Source: Falsirhodobacter deserti
Lineage (GTDB): Bacteria > Pseudomonadota > Alphaproteobacteria > Rhodobacterales > Rhodobacteraceae
Assembly (NCBI RefSeq): GCF_004015795.1
Contig: NZ_ML137218.1
Location: forward strand, 2,228,968 to 2,292,967
Direction: 5' to 3'
DNA length: 64,000 nucleotides
Of the stretch, positions 1-8,891 are shown piece by piece. The notes under the pieces were generated by a model, which saw nothing but the letters and a program-made list of their open reading frames with translations, did not search any database and was not told the origin of the DNA. The position numbers and the translations under genes were made by a program. The stretch's first letter is position 1. Every line of letters begins with the position of its first letter.

Positions 1-327
1 CTTGCGCCGTGCAGCCAGCCAGCCGTGGAACGCGCTCATCGCAAGAACGGCAGCACCCTTGGTCCAGGGCCAGATCTGCGACCAGTCCACGACGCCGGGC
101 GTAAAGACAAGGCACAGCCCGAAGACCCATGTCGCGATCATCGCAGGATTGATGATCGCCCGCAGCAGTCGGCGCTCCATCGTCTGGAACAGTTCCTCCG
201 GTACGTCATTCTCGGCGTGATAAACGTAAAGCCGCGGCAGGTAAAACAGCCCGGCCATCCACGCGATGACAGAGATCACGTGAAGCGCCTTGACCCAGAG
301 ATAGGCTGAAAGAAGCAGATCGAACAT
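1..327 (-). CDS. hemJ: HemJ-type protoporphyrinogen IX oxidase (partial, 3' end outside window)
   Basis: The minus strand reads from an ATG at 327 off the left edge with no stop, giving about 109 residues of an integral membrane protein. It begins MFDLLLSAYLWVKALHVISV and continues with IAWMAGLFYLPRLYVYH. That pattern, with an early His in the first membrane helix and the WMAGLFYLPRLYVYH motif, is typical of HemJ, the heme-dependent oxidase that makes protoporphyrin IX in many alphaproteobacteria. A second helix follows (PAMIATWVFGLCLVF). HemJ is usually 140-150 residues, so about a quarter is missing only because the window ends. It diverges from maf across the putative origin. Confidence 0.88.
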   Translation of the reverse strand, partial: MFDLLLSAYLWVKALHVISVIAWMAGLFYLPRLYVYHAENDVPEELFQTMERRLLRAIINPAMIATWVFGLCLVFTPGVVDWSQIWPWTKGAAVLAMSAFHGWLAARRK

Positions 328-735
328 GCCCGACCCATATCTTCTTAAAGTATTGAAAGAAAGAAGGATGATTAAGTAGTAGGCCCGGTGGATAACTGAA
401 TCCAGCTTGTTTTCCCGTGGGTTTGAGCGCAGCCCTCTGCCTGTGGAAAATTACGGGGAATATCCGGGCGATCCGCGAGGCATTACGCTGCATTGCCCTT
501 ATTTCACTGGGGTTGATCGTGGATAACCTGATGTGGATAACTGCGGGCATATCCTATTGATCCATGATGATTCGGAAGTTTATCAACATGAGACCGAATC
601 ACGATATCAACATGTGGATAATAACCCTTGGTCGCTTGACTCAATGCCTGAGTCGTCCCATGCCTTCCGGATGAGGAATATTTTCCCGAAGACCGTGCGC
701 CCGATTCGACCCCGATTCCTCCACAGAGTCGCCCA
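328..735. other. oriC: Putative chromosomal origin of replication (oriC) with DnaA boxes
   Basis: This 408-base non-coding stretch lies between divergent hemJ and maf. Two perfect DnaA boxes (TGTGGATAA, the reverse of TTATCCACA) lie at 532-540 and 613-621. One-mismatch boxes lie at 387-395, 442-450, 518-526 and 580-588. An AT-rich purine tract at about 339-380 could be an unwinding element. Eight GANTC sites (CcrM methylation sites) lie between 398 and 730. The flanking order maf-aroE-coaE-dnaQ-secB is what lies beside the Caulobacter origin. The short ORFs here are not conserved-looking and I do not call them. Function as an origin is inferred, not shown. Confidence 0.75.
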
Positions 736-1335
736 ATGAGCCATCGCCTTATTCTTGCCACATCATCCGATTCGCGTCGCCGCATTGTGGCAAGCGCGGG
801 AGTGCAGGCAGAAGCCCTCCCCGCACGCATCGATGAGGAGGCAATCAGGCTGGCATTGGAGGCGGAAGCCGCCAAACCACGCGACATCGCCGACACGCTG
901 GCCGAGATGAAGGCGCGCAAGATCGCCGAACGGCATCCTGATTCCATCGTGATCGGCAGCGATCAGGTTCTGTGTTTCGAAAACAGGGTGCACGGCAAGC
1001 CTGATTCTCTGGATTCGGCCCGCCGGATGCTGCAGCAGATGCGCGGAAAAACGCATCAGCTCATCTCGGCCGTGGTGGTTTATGAAGGGGCACGGCCGGT
1101 TTGGCGGCACGTGGATCAGGCCAGCCTGACGATGCGAACCTTCTCGGATGACTGGCTGGAAGGTTACCTTCAGCGCAATCATGATGTGGTCTGCACCTCG
1201 GCTGGAGGCTACAGGCTGGAAGAGGAAGGCGTGCGACTGTTCTCGGATATCAAGGGTGACTGGTTCACCATCATGGGCCTTCCCCTGCTGCCGCTGCTGG
1301 TGTGGCTGACACAGAGGGGATTTATCGATGGCTGA
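736..1335 (+). CDS. maf: Maf-family nucleoside triphosphate pyrophosphatase
   Basis: This 199-residue soluble protein has the Maf fold signatures: an N-terminal LATSSDSRRRIV loop (families usually have S-x-SPRR; the Pro is replaced here), the acidic IDEEAIR segment near residue 33, GSDQVLCF near residue 74 and the KGDWFTIMGLPLLPLL C-terminus. Maf proteins hydrolyse non-canonical or modified nucleotides to the monophosphate; the GSDQ form resembles the YceF-like subgroup. It is the first gene to the right of the putative origin and overlaps the start of aroE by 8 bases, so maf-aroE-coaE-dnaQ is probably one transcript. Substrate preference cannot be read from sequence. Confidence 0.9.
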   Translation: MSHRLILATSSDSRRRIVASAGVQAEALPARIDEEAIRLALEAEAAKPRDIADTLAEMKARKIAERHPDSIVIGSDQVLCFENRVHGKPDSLDSARRMLQQMRGKTHQLISAVVVYEGARPVWRHVDQASLTMRTFSDDWLEGYLQRNHDVVCTSAGGYRLEEEGVRLFSDIKGDWFTIMGLPLLPLLVWLTQRGFIDG

Positions 1336-2158
1336 CCGTATTCCGCTGGCCGGTGTCATCGGCCATCCCATCGCACACAGCCGCTCTCCACGGCTTCATG
1401 GCTTCTGGCTGCAGCGATATGGCCTTCAGGGGCACTATGTCCCCATGGATGTGGGCGGGCAGGATCTGGAACAGGTGATCCGGTCTTTGCCAAAGGCGGG
1501 TTTCGTGGGCGTTAACGTTACAATTCCGCATAAGGAGGCGATGATCAGGATCGCCGATGTCGTCACTGACCGGGCAGCCCTGATCGGCGCTGCGAACACC
1601 ATTACCTTCCTGCCGGATGGCCGCATCTATGCCGATAATACGGACGGGGCAGGCTTTATCGAAAACATGTGCCAAGGCGCACCCGACTGGGATGCAAAGG
1701 CGGGGCCGGCTGCCTTGTTCGGGGCCGGCGGCGCGTCCCGCGCTGTGGTCTCTGCCCTGATCGAGGCTGGTGTGCCGGAGATACGCATCGCCAACCGTAC
1801 GCGTGCCCGCGCCGAGGCGCTGCGGACGGACTTCGGCCCCCGCGTCATCGTGTATGACTGGATCCAGGCCGCGAACATGCTGGAAGATGCGATGACGGTG
1901 GTGAACACCTCCTCGCTTGGCATGACAGGTAAGGCTGCCTTCCGCGTGCCGCTGGATGCGCTGTCCCCGAAGGCGACGGTGACGGATATCGTCTATGCCC
2001 CCCTTGAAACCACTCTTCTGGCCGAAGCGCGTGCCTTGGGCTGCACCGTGGTGGACGGATTGGGCATGCTGCTGCATCAGGCCGCCCCAGGTTTCGAGCG
2101 TTGGTTCGGCCACCGCCCCGAGGTCGACGACGCAACACGCGACTTCGTCCTGGGATGA
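1328..2158 (+). CDS. aroE: Shikimate dehydrogenase (NADP)
   Basis: AroE reduces 3-dehydroshikimate to shikimate in chorismate synthesis. The 276-residue protein has the substrate-binding GHPIAHSRSPRLHGFW near the N-terminus, the catalytic Lys in NVTIPHKEAM (about residue 69), the catalytic Asp in NTDGAGF and the dinucleotide-binding loop GAGGASRAVV. It overlaps maf by 8 bases and coaE by 4 (ATGA), which implies translational coupling. Other aromatic-pathway genes in the window are aroQ (36.7 kb) and aroC (56.1 kb), unlinked to this one. Confidence 0.96.
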   Translation: MADRIPLAGVIGHPIAHSRSPRLHGFWLQRYGLQGHYVPMDVGGQDLEQVIRSLPKAGFVGVNVTIPHKEAMIRIADVVTDRAALIGAANTITFLPDGRIYADNTDGAGFIENMCQGAPDWDAKAGPAALFGAGGASRAVVSALIEAGVPEIRIANRTRARAEALRTDFGPRVIVYDWIQAANMLEDAMTVVNTSSLGMTGKAAFRVPLDALSPKATVTDIVYAPLETTLLAEARALGCTVVDGLGMLLHQAAPGFERWFGHRPEVDDATRDFVLG

Positions 2159-2721
2159 TCCGTCTCGGGCTCACCGGCTCCATCGGTATGGGGAAATCGA
2201 CCACCGCGGCGATGTTTGCTGCCGCGGGGGTGCCTGTCTGGGATGCGGATGCCGCAGTTCACCGCCTTTACGCGCCGGGAGGGGCGGCAGTCGCCCCGCT
2301 TGCTGCAGCGTTTCCGGAAGCCGTAAGCGATCACGTGGATCGCATGGCGCTGAAAACCGTCATAGCGCGCGATCCCGCAGCCCTGGACCGGATCGAAGCC
2401 ATCGTGCATCCGCTTGTTGCCGCAGATCGCGATGCCTTCCGCCCAAGCGTTCCAATGGCCGTGTTCGACATCCCGCTACTGTTTGAGAAGAGCGTTCAGA
2501 TGGACCGGACACTTCTGGTCACCGCCCCGGCGGTGCTGCAGCGTGCCCGCGTTCTGTCCCGCCCCAACATGACCGAAGCGATGCTGGACACCATCCTGTC
2601 CCGCCAGATGCCGGACCGCGACAAGCGCGCCCGCGCCGACCACATCATCGAAACGCTTGATCCCGAGGCGACCCGCTTGCAGGTCCATGCCCTCATCCGG
2701 TATCTGACGCAGCATGCGTGA
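2155..2721 (+). CDS. coaE: Dephospho-CoA kinase
   Basis: This enzyme phosphorylates dephospho-CoA in the last step of coenzyme A synthesis. I place the start at the ATG that overlaps the aroE stop as ATGA, giving 188 residues beginning [27 protein letters not shown] is the P-loop; [10 protein letters not shown] and FDIPLLFE are typical CoaE segments. A longer open frame extends 54 bases upstream inside aroE, but that extension has no similarity to the family. The end overlaps dnaQ by 8 bases. Confidence 0.95.
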   Translation: MIRLGLTGSIGMGKSTTAAMFAAAGVPVWDADAAVHRLYAPGGAAVAPLAAAFPEAVSDHVDRMALKTVIARDPAALDRIEAIVHPLVAADRDAFRPSVPMAVFDIPLLFEKSVQMDRTLLVTAPAVLQRARVLSRPNMTEAMLDTILSRQMPDRDKRARADHIIETLDPEATRLQVHALIRYLTQHA

Positions 2722-3397
2722 GATTGTTCTGGATACCGAAACCACTGGCCTTGATCCCTTCACCGGCGACCGGATCGTGGAGATCGGCGGCGTGGAACTG
2801 CTGAACCACATGCCCACGGGGCAAACCTATCACCAGTACATCAACCCTGAACGCAACATGCCGACCGAAGCGTTCGAGGTGCACGGAATCTCCGAAGATT
2901 TCCTGCGTGACAAACCCGTCTTCGCACAGATCGGACGCGAGTTTCTGGATTTCGTGGGGGATGCTAAGCTGGTCATCCACAATGCCAGCTTCGACATGAA
3001 GTTCCTGAACTATGAACTGAAGCGGATGGGGCTGCCGGAACTGCCGATGGCACAGGCGATCGACTCGCTCGCCATCGCCCGCAGGCGGTTTCCCGGTTCT
3101 CCTGCGTCGTTGGATGCCTTGTGCCGCCGGTTCGGCATCGACAACTCCTCCCGCACGAAGCACGGCGCGCTTCTGGACAGCGAGATCCTGGCCGAGGTGT
3201 ATCTGGAACTGATCGGCGGCCGGCAGCCTGACCTTGTGCTGACAACCGGGCCGGTGCGCGAAACCGGCGTGCAAACCGACTGGCGTCCGCGCCCGCGTTC
3301 CGTGCCGCTGCCATCGCGCATAACGGAAGCGGAAGCCGCCGCCCATGCTGCCTTCGTGGAAAAGCTGGGCGACGGCGCGATCTGGCTGCGCCGTTAG
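2714..3397 (+). CDS. dnaQ: DNA polymerase III epsilon subunit (proofreading exonuclease)
   Basis: This is the 3'-5' exonuclease of the replicative polymerase. All three DEDDh motifs are present in 227 residues: ExoI DTETTG (residues 7-12), ExoII in [11 protein letters not shown] and ExoIII in [16 protein letters not shown], with His and Asp in place. A C-terminal tail after about residue 180 fits the polymerase alpha-binding segment. It is the last gene of the maf-aroE-coaE-dnaQ run and converges on secB with a 4-base overlap. Confidence 0.96.
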   Translation: MREIVLDTETTGLDPFTGDRIVEIGGVELLNHMPTGQTYHQYINPERNMPTEAFEVHGISEDFLRDKPVFAQIGREFLDFVGDAKLVIHNASFDMKFLNYELKRMGLPELPMAQAIDSLAIARRRFPGSPASLDALCRRFGIDNSSRTKHGALLDSEILAEVYLELIGGRQPDLVLTTGPVRETGVQTDWRPRPRSVPLPSRITEAEAAAHAAFVEKLGDGAIWLRR

Positions 3398-3900
3398 GAA
3401 ACGGCGTCGGTGGACGGTGCGTTCTGCTGGGCTGCTGCGCGGCGCTGAAGCTCGGCGCGGTACAGCGCGAGGAAGTCCACGTTGTCCACGTTCAGCGGCG
3501 GGAAGCCACCATCACGCGTCACATCGGAAATGATGCGGCGCACGAAGGGGAACAACAGGCGCGGGCATTCGATCAGCAGGAATGGATGGATCTGGTCCTC
3601 GGCCACCCCTTCGATCTGGAACAACCCGCCATAATCCAGTTCCAGCAGGAACAGCGTCTCGCCGCCGTTCTTGTTCTTGGACGTAACCTTGAACTTGGTG
3701 ATGACCTCGTACTGGTTGGCGGCCTGGCGCTTGCGTGCATCAAGGCTCACCTGCACCTGGATATCAGGCTGGACATCGGTGCCGGACACACCCTTCTGGG
3801 CGACCATGTTCTCGAACGACATGTCGCGCACATACTGGGCCAGCGCCTGCATCTTCACCTGTTGGGGTGCAGGTGTGGCGGTGCCGTTGCTTTCGGTCAT
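3394..3900 (-). CDS. secB: Protein-export chaperone SecB
   Basis: SecB is a cytosolic tetrameric chaperone that keeps preproteins unfolded and hands them to SecA. The start chosen ([20 protein letters not shown]) gives 168 residues, a normal length; it follows GAGGAG about 6 bases upstream. An in-frame extension of 34 residues exists but lacks family similarity. Characteristic stretches are [12 protein letters not shown] near residue 20, [11 protein letters not shown] and [20 protein letters not shown] with [14 protein letters not shown]. It lies downstream of fxsA on the same strand (43-base gap), so the two may be cotranscribed. Confidence 0.96.
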   Translation of the reverse strand: MTESNGTATPAPQQVKMQALAQYVRDMSFENMVAQKGVSGTDVQPDIQVQVSLDARKRQAANQYEVITKFKVTSKNKNGGETLFLLELDYGGLFQIEGVAEDQIHPFLLIECPRLLFPFVRRIISDVTRDGGFPPLNVDNVDFLALYRAELQRRAAAQQNAPSTDAVS

Positions 3901-3943
3901 GGACTTCTCCTCAGCGTCTCTGGCAACAGTTCTAGCAACAGTT

Positions 3944-4387
3944 TCAGTGCCGGGTCCACGCCGAAGGGGGGCGATGCGTTGCCTTTTCGGCGTCAAGGTC
4001 AATGAACTCGCCGTCGATCGTCGTCTCGCGCGGGGGGTGCGGGCGCACCACGCGCACCCGCGCGGCGATCCGCCGCATCACAAGATTGCGCACCTGCGGC
4101 AAAAGCAGCAGAAGGCCCAGCGTGTCGGTCAGGAAACCGGGCAGAATCAGCAGGCTGCCGGATGCCACCAGCATGGCCTTGTGGGCAAGGGGCGACAGCG
4201 GATCCGCCTGTGCCTGGAATTCGCGCATGCGCGACGGGCCACCCTGCGCACGGATCAGCGCCATGCCGCCAGCAGCGGTTCCAAGGATGATCAACAGGGT
4301 CAAACCAAGCCCGATCGCCGAACCAACGGTGACGAACAGGCTGATTTCGATCAGCGGCAGGCCGATCAGCAGGGCAAAAAGCCACAT
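3944..4387 (-). CDS. fxsA: FxsA family membrane protein
   Basis: This 147-residue protein starts at MWLFALLIGLPLIEISLFVT behind AAGGAG. Two membrane segments at the N-terminus and one or two around residues 70-100 match the FxsA family, cytoplasmic-membrane proteins named for suppression of F-plasmid exclusion of phage T7. The longer frame upstream of this ATG is out of character and overlaps the promoter region of the divergent Tim44-like gene. The biochemical role of FxsA proteins is not known. It sits upstream of secB. Confidence 0.85.
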   Translation of the reverse strand: MWLFALLIGLPLIEISLFVTVGSAIGLGLTLLIILGTAAGGMALIRAQGGPSRMREFQAQADPLSPLAHKAMLVASGSLLILPGFLTDTLGLLLLLPQVRNLVMRRIAARVRVVRPHPPRETTIDGEFIDLDAEKATHRPPSAWTRH

Positions 4388-4489
4388 GCAAAGGCTCCTT
4401 TCTCGGGCGTCGCAGCGGTGGACTCGGCCGCGCTCGATCCCTACATAAGCACAACGGGGCTGATCCCAAACCCCTGACCGAGGTAACGT

Positions 4490-5155
4490 ATGAGCTCTTC
4501 GACCATGATCCAGCTTCTCGTCCTTGCGGCGATCGCAGTCTTCCTGATCCTGAAACTGCGGTCGGTTCTTGGCACGCGCACAGGATTCGAGAAGCCGCCC
4601 GTCCAGCCCGGCACCCCCGAGGTTGCAAATCAGCGCGGCGGGTTCGAGGTGATCGAAGGCGGGCCTGATCGCGACATCACCGACCATGTGCCCGAAGGTT
4701 CGGACAGCGCAGTTGCCCTTGCCGCGATGAAGCGGGTGGAACCGTCCTTCTCTGTCACCGAGTTCCTGTCAGGCGCGCGCGGCGCTTACGAGATGATCCT
4801 GACAGCCTTTGACCGCGGGGAACTGGAGGATGTCCGCTCCTTCATTACGCCCGACGTCTTTGAGGCATTCTCGGAGGCTGTGGAGGCCCGCCGTGCGCAG
4901 GGCCTGACGGTCCAGTCCAACATCATTGGCATCCGCGAGCTTGCGGTGAACGAGGCGACCTTCTCCGAAGCCAGCAGCATCGCCGAGATCACCGTCCGCT
5001 TCATGGCCGAGATGACGACCGTGGTGAAGAACGGGGCCGGCGAAATCGTCGAAGGCAGCGAAACGGAGTTGAAACGCCAGCGCGACCTGTGGACCTTCCA
5101 GCGGGCGATGGGCGCACCCGATCCGAACTGGCGCCTCGTCGCCACAGGAGAGTGA
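4490..5155 (+). CDS. Tim44/TimA-domain membrane-associated protein
   Basis: This 221-residue protein has a single N-terminal membrane helix (LLVLAAIAVFLILKL, residues 10-24), a flexible linker and a C-terminal Tim44-like domain from about residue 80 (FLSGARGAYEMILTAFDRGE, then SFITPDVFEAFSEAVEARR and WTFQRAMGAPDPNWRLVATG). Alphaproteobacterial Tim44 homologues are anchored in the inner membrane and are thought to assist membrane-protein assembly. It is divergent from fxsA-secB (102-base gap) and followed by a strong terminator. In related genomes I recall mltA next; here it is absent. Confidence 0.88.
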   Translation: MSSSTMIQLLVLAAIAVFLILKLRSVLGTRTGFEKPPVQPGTPEVANQRGGFEVIEGGPDRDITDHVPEGSDSAVALAAMKRVEPSFSVTEFLSGARGAYEMILTAFDRGELEDVRSFITPDVFEAFSEAVEARRAQGLTVQSNIIGIRELAVNEATFSEASSIAEITVRFMAEMTTVVKNGAGEIVEGSETELKRQRDLWTFQRAMGAPDPNWRLVATGE

Positions 5156-5175
5156 GCGGGCGTCTTCGCCTCTGT

Positions 5176-5199
5176 GCCGCCGGTTCGCCGGCGGCTTTT
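5176..5199 (+). terminator. Rho-independent terminator after the Tim44-like gene
   Basis: An 8-base perfect stem (GCCGCCGG / CCGGCGGC) with a TTCG tetraloop is followed by TTTT. It lies 20 bases after the Tim44-like stop codon and just before the Smr gene. Confidence 0.88.
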
Positions 5200-5216
5200 G
5201 CATGCCAGGGGGCATG

Positions 5217-5798
5217 ATGGCACGCCGCCGCACCTTGAGACCGGAAGAAGAGGAACTGTGGCAGGCGGTCGCAAGAACGGCCCATGCCATGCATCCTGCG
5301 CGCCGAAACCCTGCCCCCCAGCAGCCGGAACAACCGCCGGGTGCCCAGAAAGCTGACCGGCCGCCGTTGCCCGATTTCGCCATCGGAACGAAAACCGCCG
5401 GTCGTCCGCATGACATCGCGCCCACCCTGCGCGAACAGATCGCCGCCCATCCCCTGAAGATGGACGCGCGCCAGTTCGCCCGCATGTCGCGTGGCAAGCT
5501 GTCGCCCGAGGCCCGGATCGACCTGCACGGCATGACTCTGGCCGAGGCACATCCGGAGCTTGTGCATTTCATCCTCGACAGCCACCGGCGGGGGATGCGG
5601 CTTGTGCTTGTGATCACCGGCAAGGGAAAGGTGCGGGACGAAGGCGGTCCCATCCCCACCCGCACCGGCGTTCTGCGCCATCAGGTGCCGCAATGGCTGC
5701 GTCTGCCGCCACTTGGTCCCCTTGTCCAGCAAGTGGCCGAGGCGCATCTGAAACACGGCGGCATGGGCGCATATTACGTTTATCTGCGCCGCCGCTAG
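5217..5798 (+). CDS. Smr/MutS2-type domain protein
   Basis: This protein of about 193 residues has a charged N-terminal region (MARRRTLRPEEEELWQAV) and a C-terminal Smr domain: the IDLHGMTLAEAHPEL motif, LVLVITGKGKV and a GGMGAYYVYLRRR end. Smr domains are nickases or RNA endonucleases in several families; stand-alone Smr proteins in alphaproteobacteria are uncharacterised. I choose the ATG at 5217, behind AGGGGG; ATGs at 5202 and 5214 are possible. It follows the terminator at 5176-5199, so it probably has its own promoter or depends on read-through. Confidence 0.85.
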   Translation: MARRRTLRPEEEELWQAVARTAHAMHPARRNPAPQQPEQPPGAQKADRPPLPDFAIGTKTAGRPHDIAPTLREQIAAHPLKMDARQFARMSRGKLSPEARIDLHGMTLAEAHPELVHFILDSHRRGMRLVLVITGKGKVRDEGGPIPTRTGVLRHQVPQWLRLPPLGPLVQQVAEAHLKHGGMGAYYVYLRRR

Positions 5799-5850
5799 GC
5801 CCTTGCCCTGCCCCTGCCGCACCGTAAACATGGCGCGGAAGGAGAGTTTC

Positions 5851-6330
5851 ATGCAGATCATCACCGCCAGCCTAGTCATCGGCGTCATCGCAACCGCCAT
5901 CTTCGATCTCTGGGGTCTGCTTGTCGCGCGCCTCCGCAGGGCCGCGCCTCCGCGATGGGACCTTCCGGGCCGCTGGTTCGGGCATATGCTGCACGGGCGG
6001 TTCCGACATGATGACATGGCCGTTCCCCATCCGATCGCAGGCGAATCCGCTATCGGCTGGATCATGCATTACGTGATCGGCGTGGTTTACGCCGCGCTGA
6101 TTCCGCTGATTTGGGGAAGGAAGTGGCTGGAAGAGCCGACGCTGGCACCTGCCCTGATTGTCGGTGTCGTCACGGTGCTGGCGGGGTGGCTTGTCATGTC
6201 GCCGGGCATGGGCAACGGATTTGCCGCCAGCCGCGCCCCGAACCCTTGGACGGTTCGGGGGCTGCAGCTGGCGGCACATGTCGTGTTCGGCTTCGGCCTG
6301 TGGATCGGCGCGCTGCTTTACAGCATGTAA
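5851..6330 (+). CDS. DUF2938-type integral membrane protein
   Basis: This 159-residue protein starts behind GGAAGGAGAG. It has four predicted membrane segments: residues 3-25, about 70-88, about 98-118 and 135-157. The segments [17 protein letters not shown] and [15 protein letters not shown] match the DUF2938 family as I know it. No function is established. It converges on hslU with a 13-base overlap of coding ends. Confidence 0.75.
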   Translation: MQIITASLVIGVIATAIFDLWGLLVARLRRAAPPRWDLPGRWFGHMLHGRFRHDDMAVPHPIAGESAIGWIMHYVIGVVYAALIPLIWGRKWLEEPTLAPALIVGVVTVLAGWLVMSPGMGNGFAASRAPNPWTVRGLQLAAHVVFGFGLWIGALLYSM

Positions 6331-7616
6331 CGCGACACGTCGGTGCTGCGCGCCAGCGTGCCAAGGTTGGCCTCGACATAGGCGGCATCGACGGTCACGG
6401 CTTCGCCGCCCTTGTCGGGGGCGGTGAAGGAAAGCTCCTCGAACACCCGCTCGATCACCGTGTAAAGCCGCCGCGCCCCGATATTCTCGACCGAGCCGTT
6501 CACCTCGGCCGCGATGCGTGCCAGCGCCGCGATGCCGTCCTCGCTGAATGCCACTTCCACACCTTCCGTCGCCATCAGGGCGGTGTATTGCCGTGTCAGC
6601 GCGTTGTCGGTGTCGGTCAGGATGCGCACGAAGTCATCCTCGGTCAGCGCCTGAAGTTCCACCCGGATCGGCAGGCGGCCCTGAAGTTCCGGCAGCAGGT
6701 CCGACGGTTTCGCCACATGGAACGCGCCCGAGGCGATGAACAGGATGTGGTCCGTCTTCACCGCGCCGTGCTTTGTGGAAACGGTGGTGCCTTCGATCAG
6801 CGGCAGCAGGTCGCGCTGCACGCCTTCACGCGAAACATCGCCGCTGCGGCTGTCGGTACGGGCGCAGACCTTGTCGATCTCGTCGATGAAGACGATGCCG
6901 TTCTGCTGCACGGCTTCCAGCGCGGCCGCCTTCACGGCCTCGTCGTCCAGCAGCTTGTCTGCCTCGTCGTTCATCAGGATGTCGTGGCTGTCGGCGACGG
7001 TCATCTTCTTGCGTATGGTGCGCCCGCCAAAGGCTTTGCCGAAGATGTCGCCCAGCTGCATCATGCCCGGCTGCTGGCCGGGGATGTCCATGTTGCCAAG
7101 GGGATTGGAATTGTCGCGAACCTCAAGCTCGATCACCTGATTGTCCAGATCGCCCGCCTTCAGCTTGGCGCGGAACATCTCGCGCGTTTGTTCGCGCGCA
7201 TCCTTCCCGGCAACGGCTTCGATCACGCGATCTTCGGCGGCCTTGGCGGCGCGGGCCTTCACATCCTCGCGCATCCATTCGCGCGTCTCGATCATGGCGG
7301 CATCCACCAGATCGCGGATGATGCTTTCCACGTCGCGCCCGACATATCCGACTTCGGTGAATTTCGTTGCTTCCACCTTCAGGAAGGGCGCGCGGGCAAG
7401 CTTTGCGAGACGGCGGCTGATCTCGGTCTTGCCGACACCGGTCGGGCCGATCATCAGGATGTTCTTGGGGTATACCTCGTCGCGCAGGTCGTCGCCCAGT
7501 TGCTTGCGCCGCCAGCGATTGCGCAGCGCCACGGCCACGGCCCGTTTCGCACTGGACTGGCCGATGATGAAACGGTCCAGTTCGCTAACGATCTCTCTCG
7601 GGGTCAGGTCTGTCAT
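6318..7616 (-). CDS. hslU: ATP-dependent protease ATPase subunit HslU (ClpY)
   Basis: HslU is the AAA+ unfoldase that feeds substrates to the HslV peptidase. The start at 7616 ([17 protein letters not shown]) gives 432 residues, the family length. Visible are Walker [10 protein letters not shown] (about residue 57), the I domain (about 110-240), Walker [11 protein letters not shown] and the C-terminal [10 protein letters not shown] and SRYML end that docks into HslV. It is separated from hslV by a gene of opposite orientation, so the two subunits are not in one transcript here. Confidence 0.97.
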   Translation of the reverse strand: MTDLTPREIVSELDRFIIGQSSAKRAVAVALRNRWRRKQLGDDLRDEVYPKNILMIGPTGVGKTEISRRLAKLARAPFLKVEATKFTEVGYVGRDVESIIRDLVDAAMIETREWMREDVKARAAKAAEDRVIEAVAGKDAREQTREMFRAKLKAGDLDNQVIELEVRDNSNPLGNMDIPGQQPGMMQLGDIFGKAFGGRTIRKKMTVADSHDILMNDEADKLLDDEAVKAAALEAVQQNGIVFIDEIDKVCARTDSRSGDVSREGVQRDLLPLIEGTTVSTKHGAVKTDHILFIASGAFHVAKPSDLLPELQGRLPIRVELQALTEDDFVRILTDTDNALTRQYTALMATEGVEVAFSEDGIAALARIAAEVNGSVENIGARRLYTVIERVFEELSFTAPDKGGEAVTVDAAYVEANLGTLARSTDVSRYML

Positions 7617-7692
7617 CGGGTCTCCTTCAGGCAGCGCGCGGAACAATGGGCGCGCCCCTTTCGTTGTCTGGGAAATAAACGGAGGATGCGTC

Positions 7693-8175
7693 ATGCCGAC
7701 ACCGGCAGAACTTGAAAAGAAACTGTGGAAGGCGCTGCAGGATCACGCGACGGTTTTTCTGGGCCTGTCCAATGCAGAACACGGCCATGCCCGTCCGATG
7801 ACCTTCATTGCCGATGGCGATCACGGCCCGCTTTATGTCTTCACCACCAAGGATAACGACATGGTGGAACGGGCGCATGCCGGCAGCGCGGCCTTTGCCC
7901 ATTACGTGTCCAAGGGGCATGACCTTTGGGCCTGCATCCACGGCAACATTTCCATCACCGCGGATCGGGCCGTCATCGACCGCCTTTGGAACAGCCACGT
8001 CGCCGCATGGTACAGCGGCAAGGACGACCCGAAGATGGCCGTGATCCGGTTCGATGCTGACCATGCCGAGGTGTGGGAAGACAGTTCCAGCGCCCTTGCC
8101 GGGATCAAGCTGGCGCTTGGCCTGTCCGATCCCAAGAAGGACGCGCAGGGCAAGAAGGCCACCGTCCAGATGTAG
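7693..8175 (+). CDS. Pyridoxamine 5'-phosphate oxidase-like (general stress FMN-binding split barrel) protein
   Basis: This 160-residue protein has a GGAGG 8 bases ahead of the ATG. The segments [37 protein letters not shown] and [12 protein letters not shown] match the general stress protein 26 branch of the PNPOx-like split-barrel fold, which binds flavin or heme. Substrate is unknown. It lies between hslU and hslV but on the opposite strand, with ends 4 bases from the hslV stop. A role in stress is suggested only by family and neighbours. Confidence 0.8.
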   Translation: MPTPAELEKKLWKALQDHATVFLGLSNAEHGHARPMTFIADGDHGPLYVFTTKDNDMVERAHAGSAAFAHYVSKGHDLWACIHGNISITADRAVIDRLWNSHVAAWYSGKDDPKMAVIRFDADHAEVWEDSSSALAGIKLALGLSDPKKDAQGKKATVQM

Positions 8176-8179
8176 GCCT

Positions 8180-8740
8180 TCAGCCGCGGGCAATACGTTC
8201 CACCGTCAGCTTGCCGTTGGTGTAAACGCAGATTTCCGCGGCAATGGCCATGGCCTTCCGGGCGATATCCTCGGCCGGAAGGCCGGTTTCCATCAGGCCG
8301 CGCGCTGCCGCCAGCGCGAAGTTTCCACCCGAGCCGATCGCGGCGACGTCATGCTCCGGCTCCAGCACATCGCCTGCGCCGGTGATGACCAGAAGATCGG
8401 TGCCGTCGGTCACGATCAGCATCGCTTCCAGTTTCTGCAGATACTTGTCGGTCCGCCAGTCCTTGGCCAGTTCCACGCTGGCGCGGGCCAGCTGGCCCGG
8501 AAAGGCCTCCAGCTTCGTTTCCAGCCGTTCCAGCAGGGTGAAGGCATCCGCGGTCGATCCCGCAAATCCCGCGATCACTTCGCGCCCGCCGGGGGACAAG
8601 CGGCGCACCTTGCGGGCTGTTCCCTTGATGACGGTCTGCCCAAGGCTCACCTGTCCGTCGCCTGCGATCACCACCTCGTCTCCGCGCCGCACGCCGATGA
8701 TGGTGGTGCCGTGCCAGCCGGGAAATTGGTTGTCCGCCAT
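8180..8740 (-). CDS. hslV: ATP-dependent protease peptidase subunit HslV (ClpQ)
   Basis: HslV is the proteasome-like threonine peptidase of HslUV. The 186-residue product has an 11-residue propeptide ([11 protein letters not shown]) followed by TTIIGVRR, so Thr12 becomes the N-terminal nucleophile after processing. [19 protein letters not shown] and [14 protein letters not shown] are family motifs. The longer upstream frame is rejected because it would bury the nucleophile far from the N-terminus. A heat-shock type promoter lies at 8766-8793. Confidence 0.97.
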   Translation of the reverse strand: MADNQFPGWHGTTIIGVRRGDEVVIAGDGQVSLGQTVIKGTARKVRRLSPGGREVIAGFAGSTADAFTLLERLETKLEAFPGQLARASVELAKDWRTDKYLQKLEAMLIVTDGTDLLVITGAGDVLEPEHDVAAIGSGGNFALAAARGLMETGLPAEDIARKAMAIAAEICVYTNGKLTVERIARG

Positions 8741-8765
8741 GGGATCTCCTTTTCTTGCGGCCTGT

Positions 8766-8793
8766 ATATGGCCGTGCGCAGCATCAGCCTCAA
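8766..8793 (-). promoter_or_regulatory. Candidate RpoH (heat-shock) promoter of hslV
   Basis: On the minus strand TTGAGG (8788-8793) is followed after 16 bases by CCATAT (8766-8771), 26 bases before the hslV ATG. This matches the TTGAA/CCATAT pattern of alphaproteobacterial sigma-32 promoters. Confidence 0.55.
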
Positions 8794-8860
8794 CCCCGCC
8801 GCAGCAGGTGCGGAAGCCACAGGTCAGCGATGTGCGGGATTGTGCCGCCGGTGCGGCTGG

Positions 8861-8884
8861 AAAAAGGGGCGCCCGAAGGCGCCC
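8861..8884 (-). terminator. Terminator of trxA
   Basis: Read on the minus strand, GGGCGCC-TTCG-GGCGCCC is followed by a C and TTTTT, ending 30 bases beyond the trxA stop. A perfect 7-base stem with a stable tetraloop. Confidence 0.85.
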
Positions 8885-8891
8885 GCTGCGA

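Noticed and set aside
206..947. Short frames inside the origin-like region
   Set aside because: They cross DnaA boxes, have no family similarity and run antisense to hemJ or maf.
6111..7715. A 534-codon plus-strand frame opposite hslU
   Set aside because: Shadow of hslU; the hslU motifs on the minus strand are complete.
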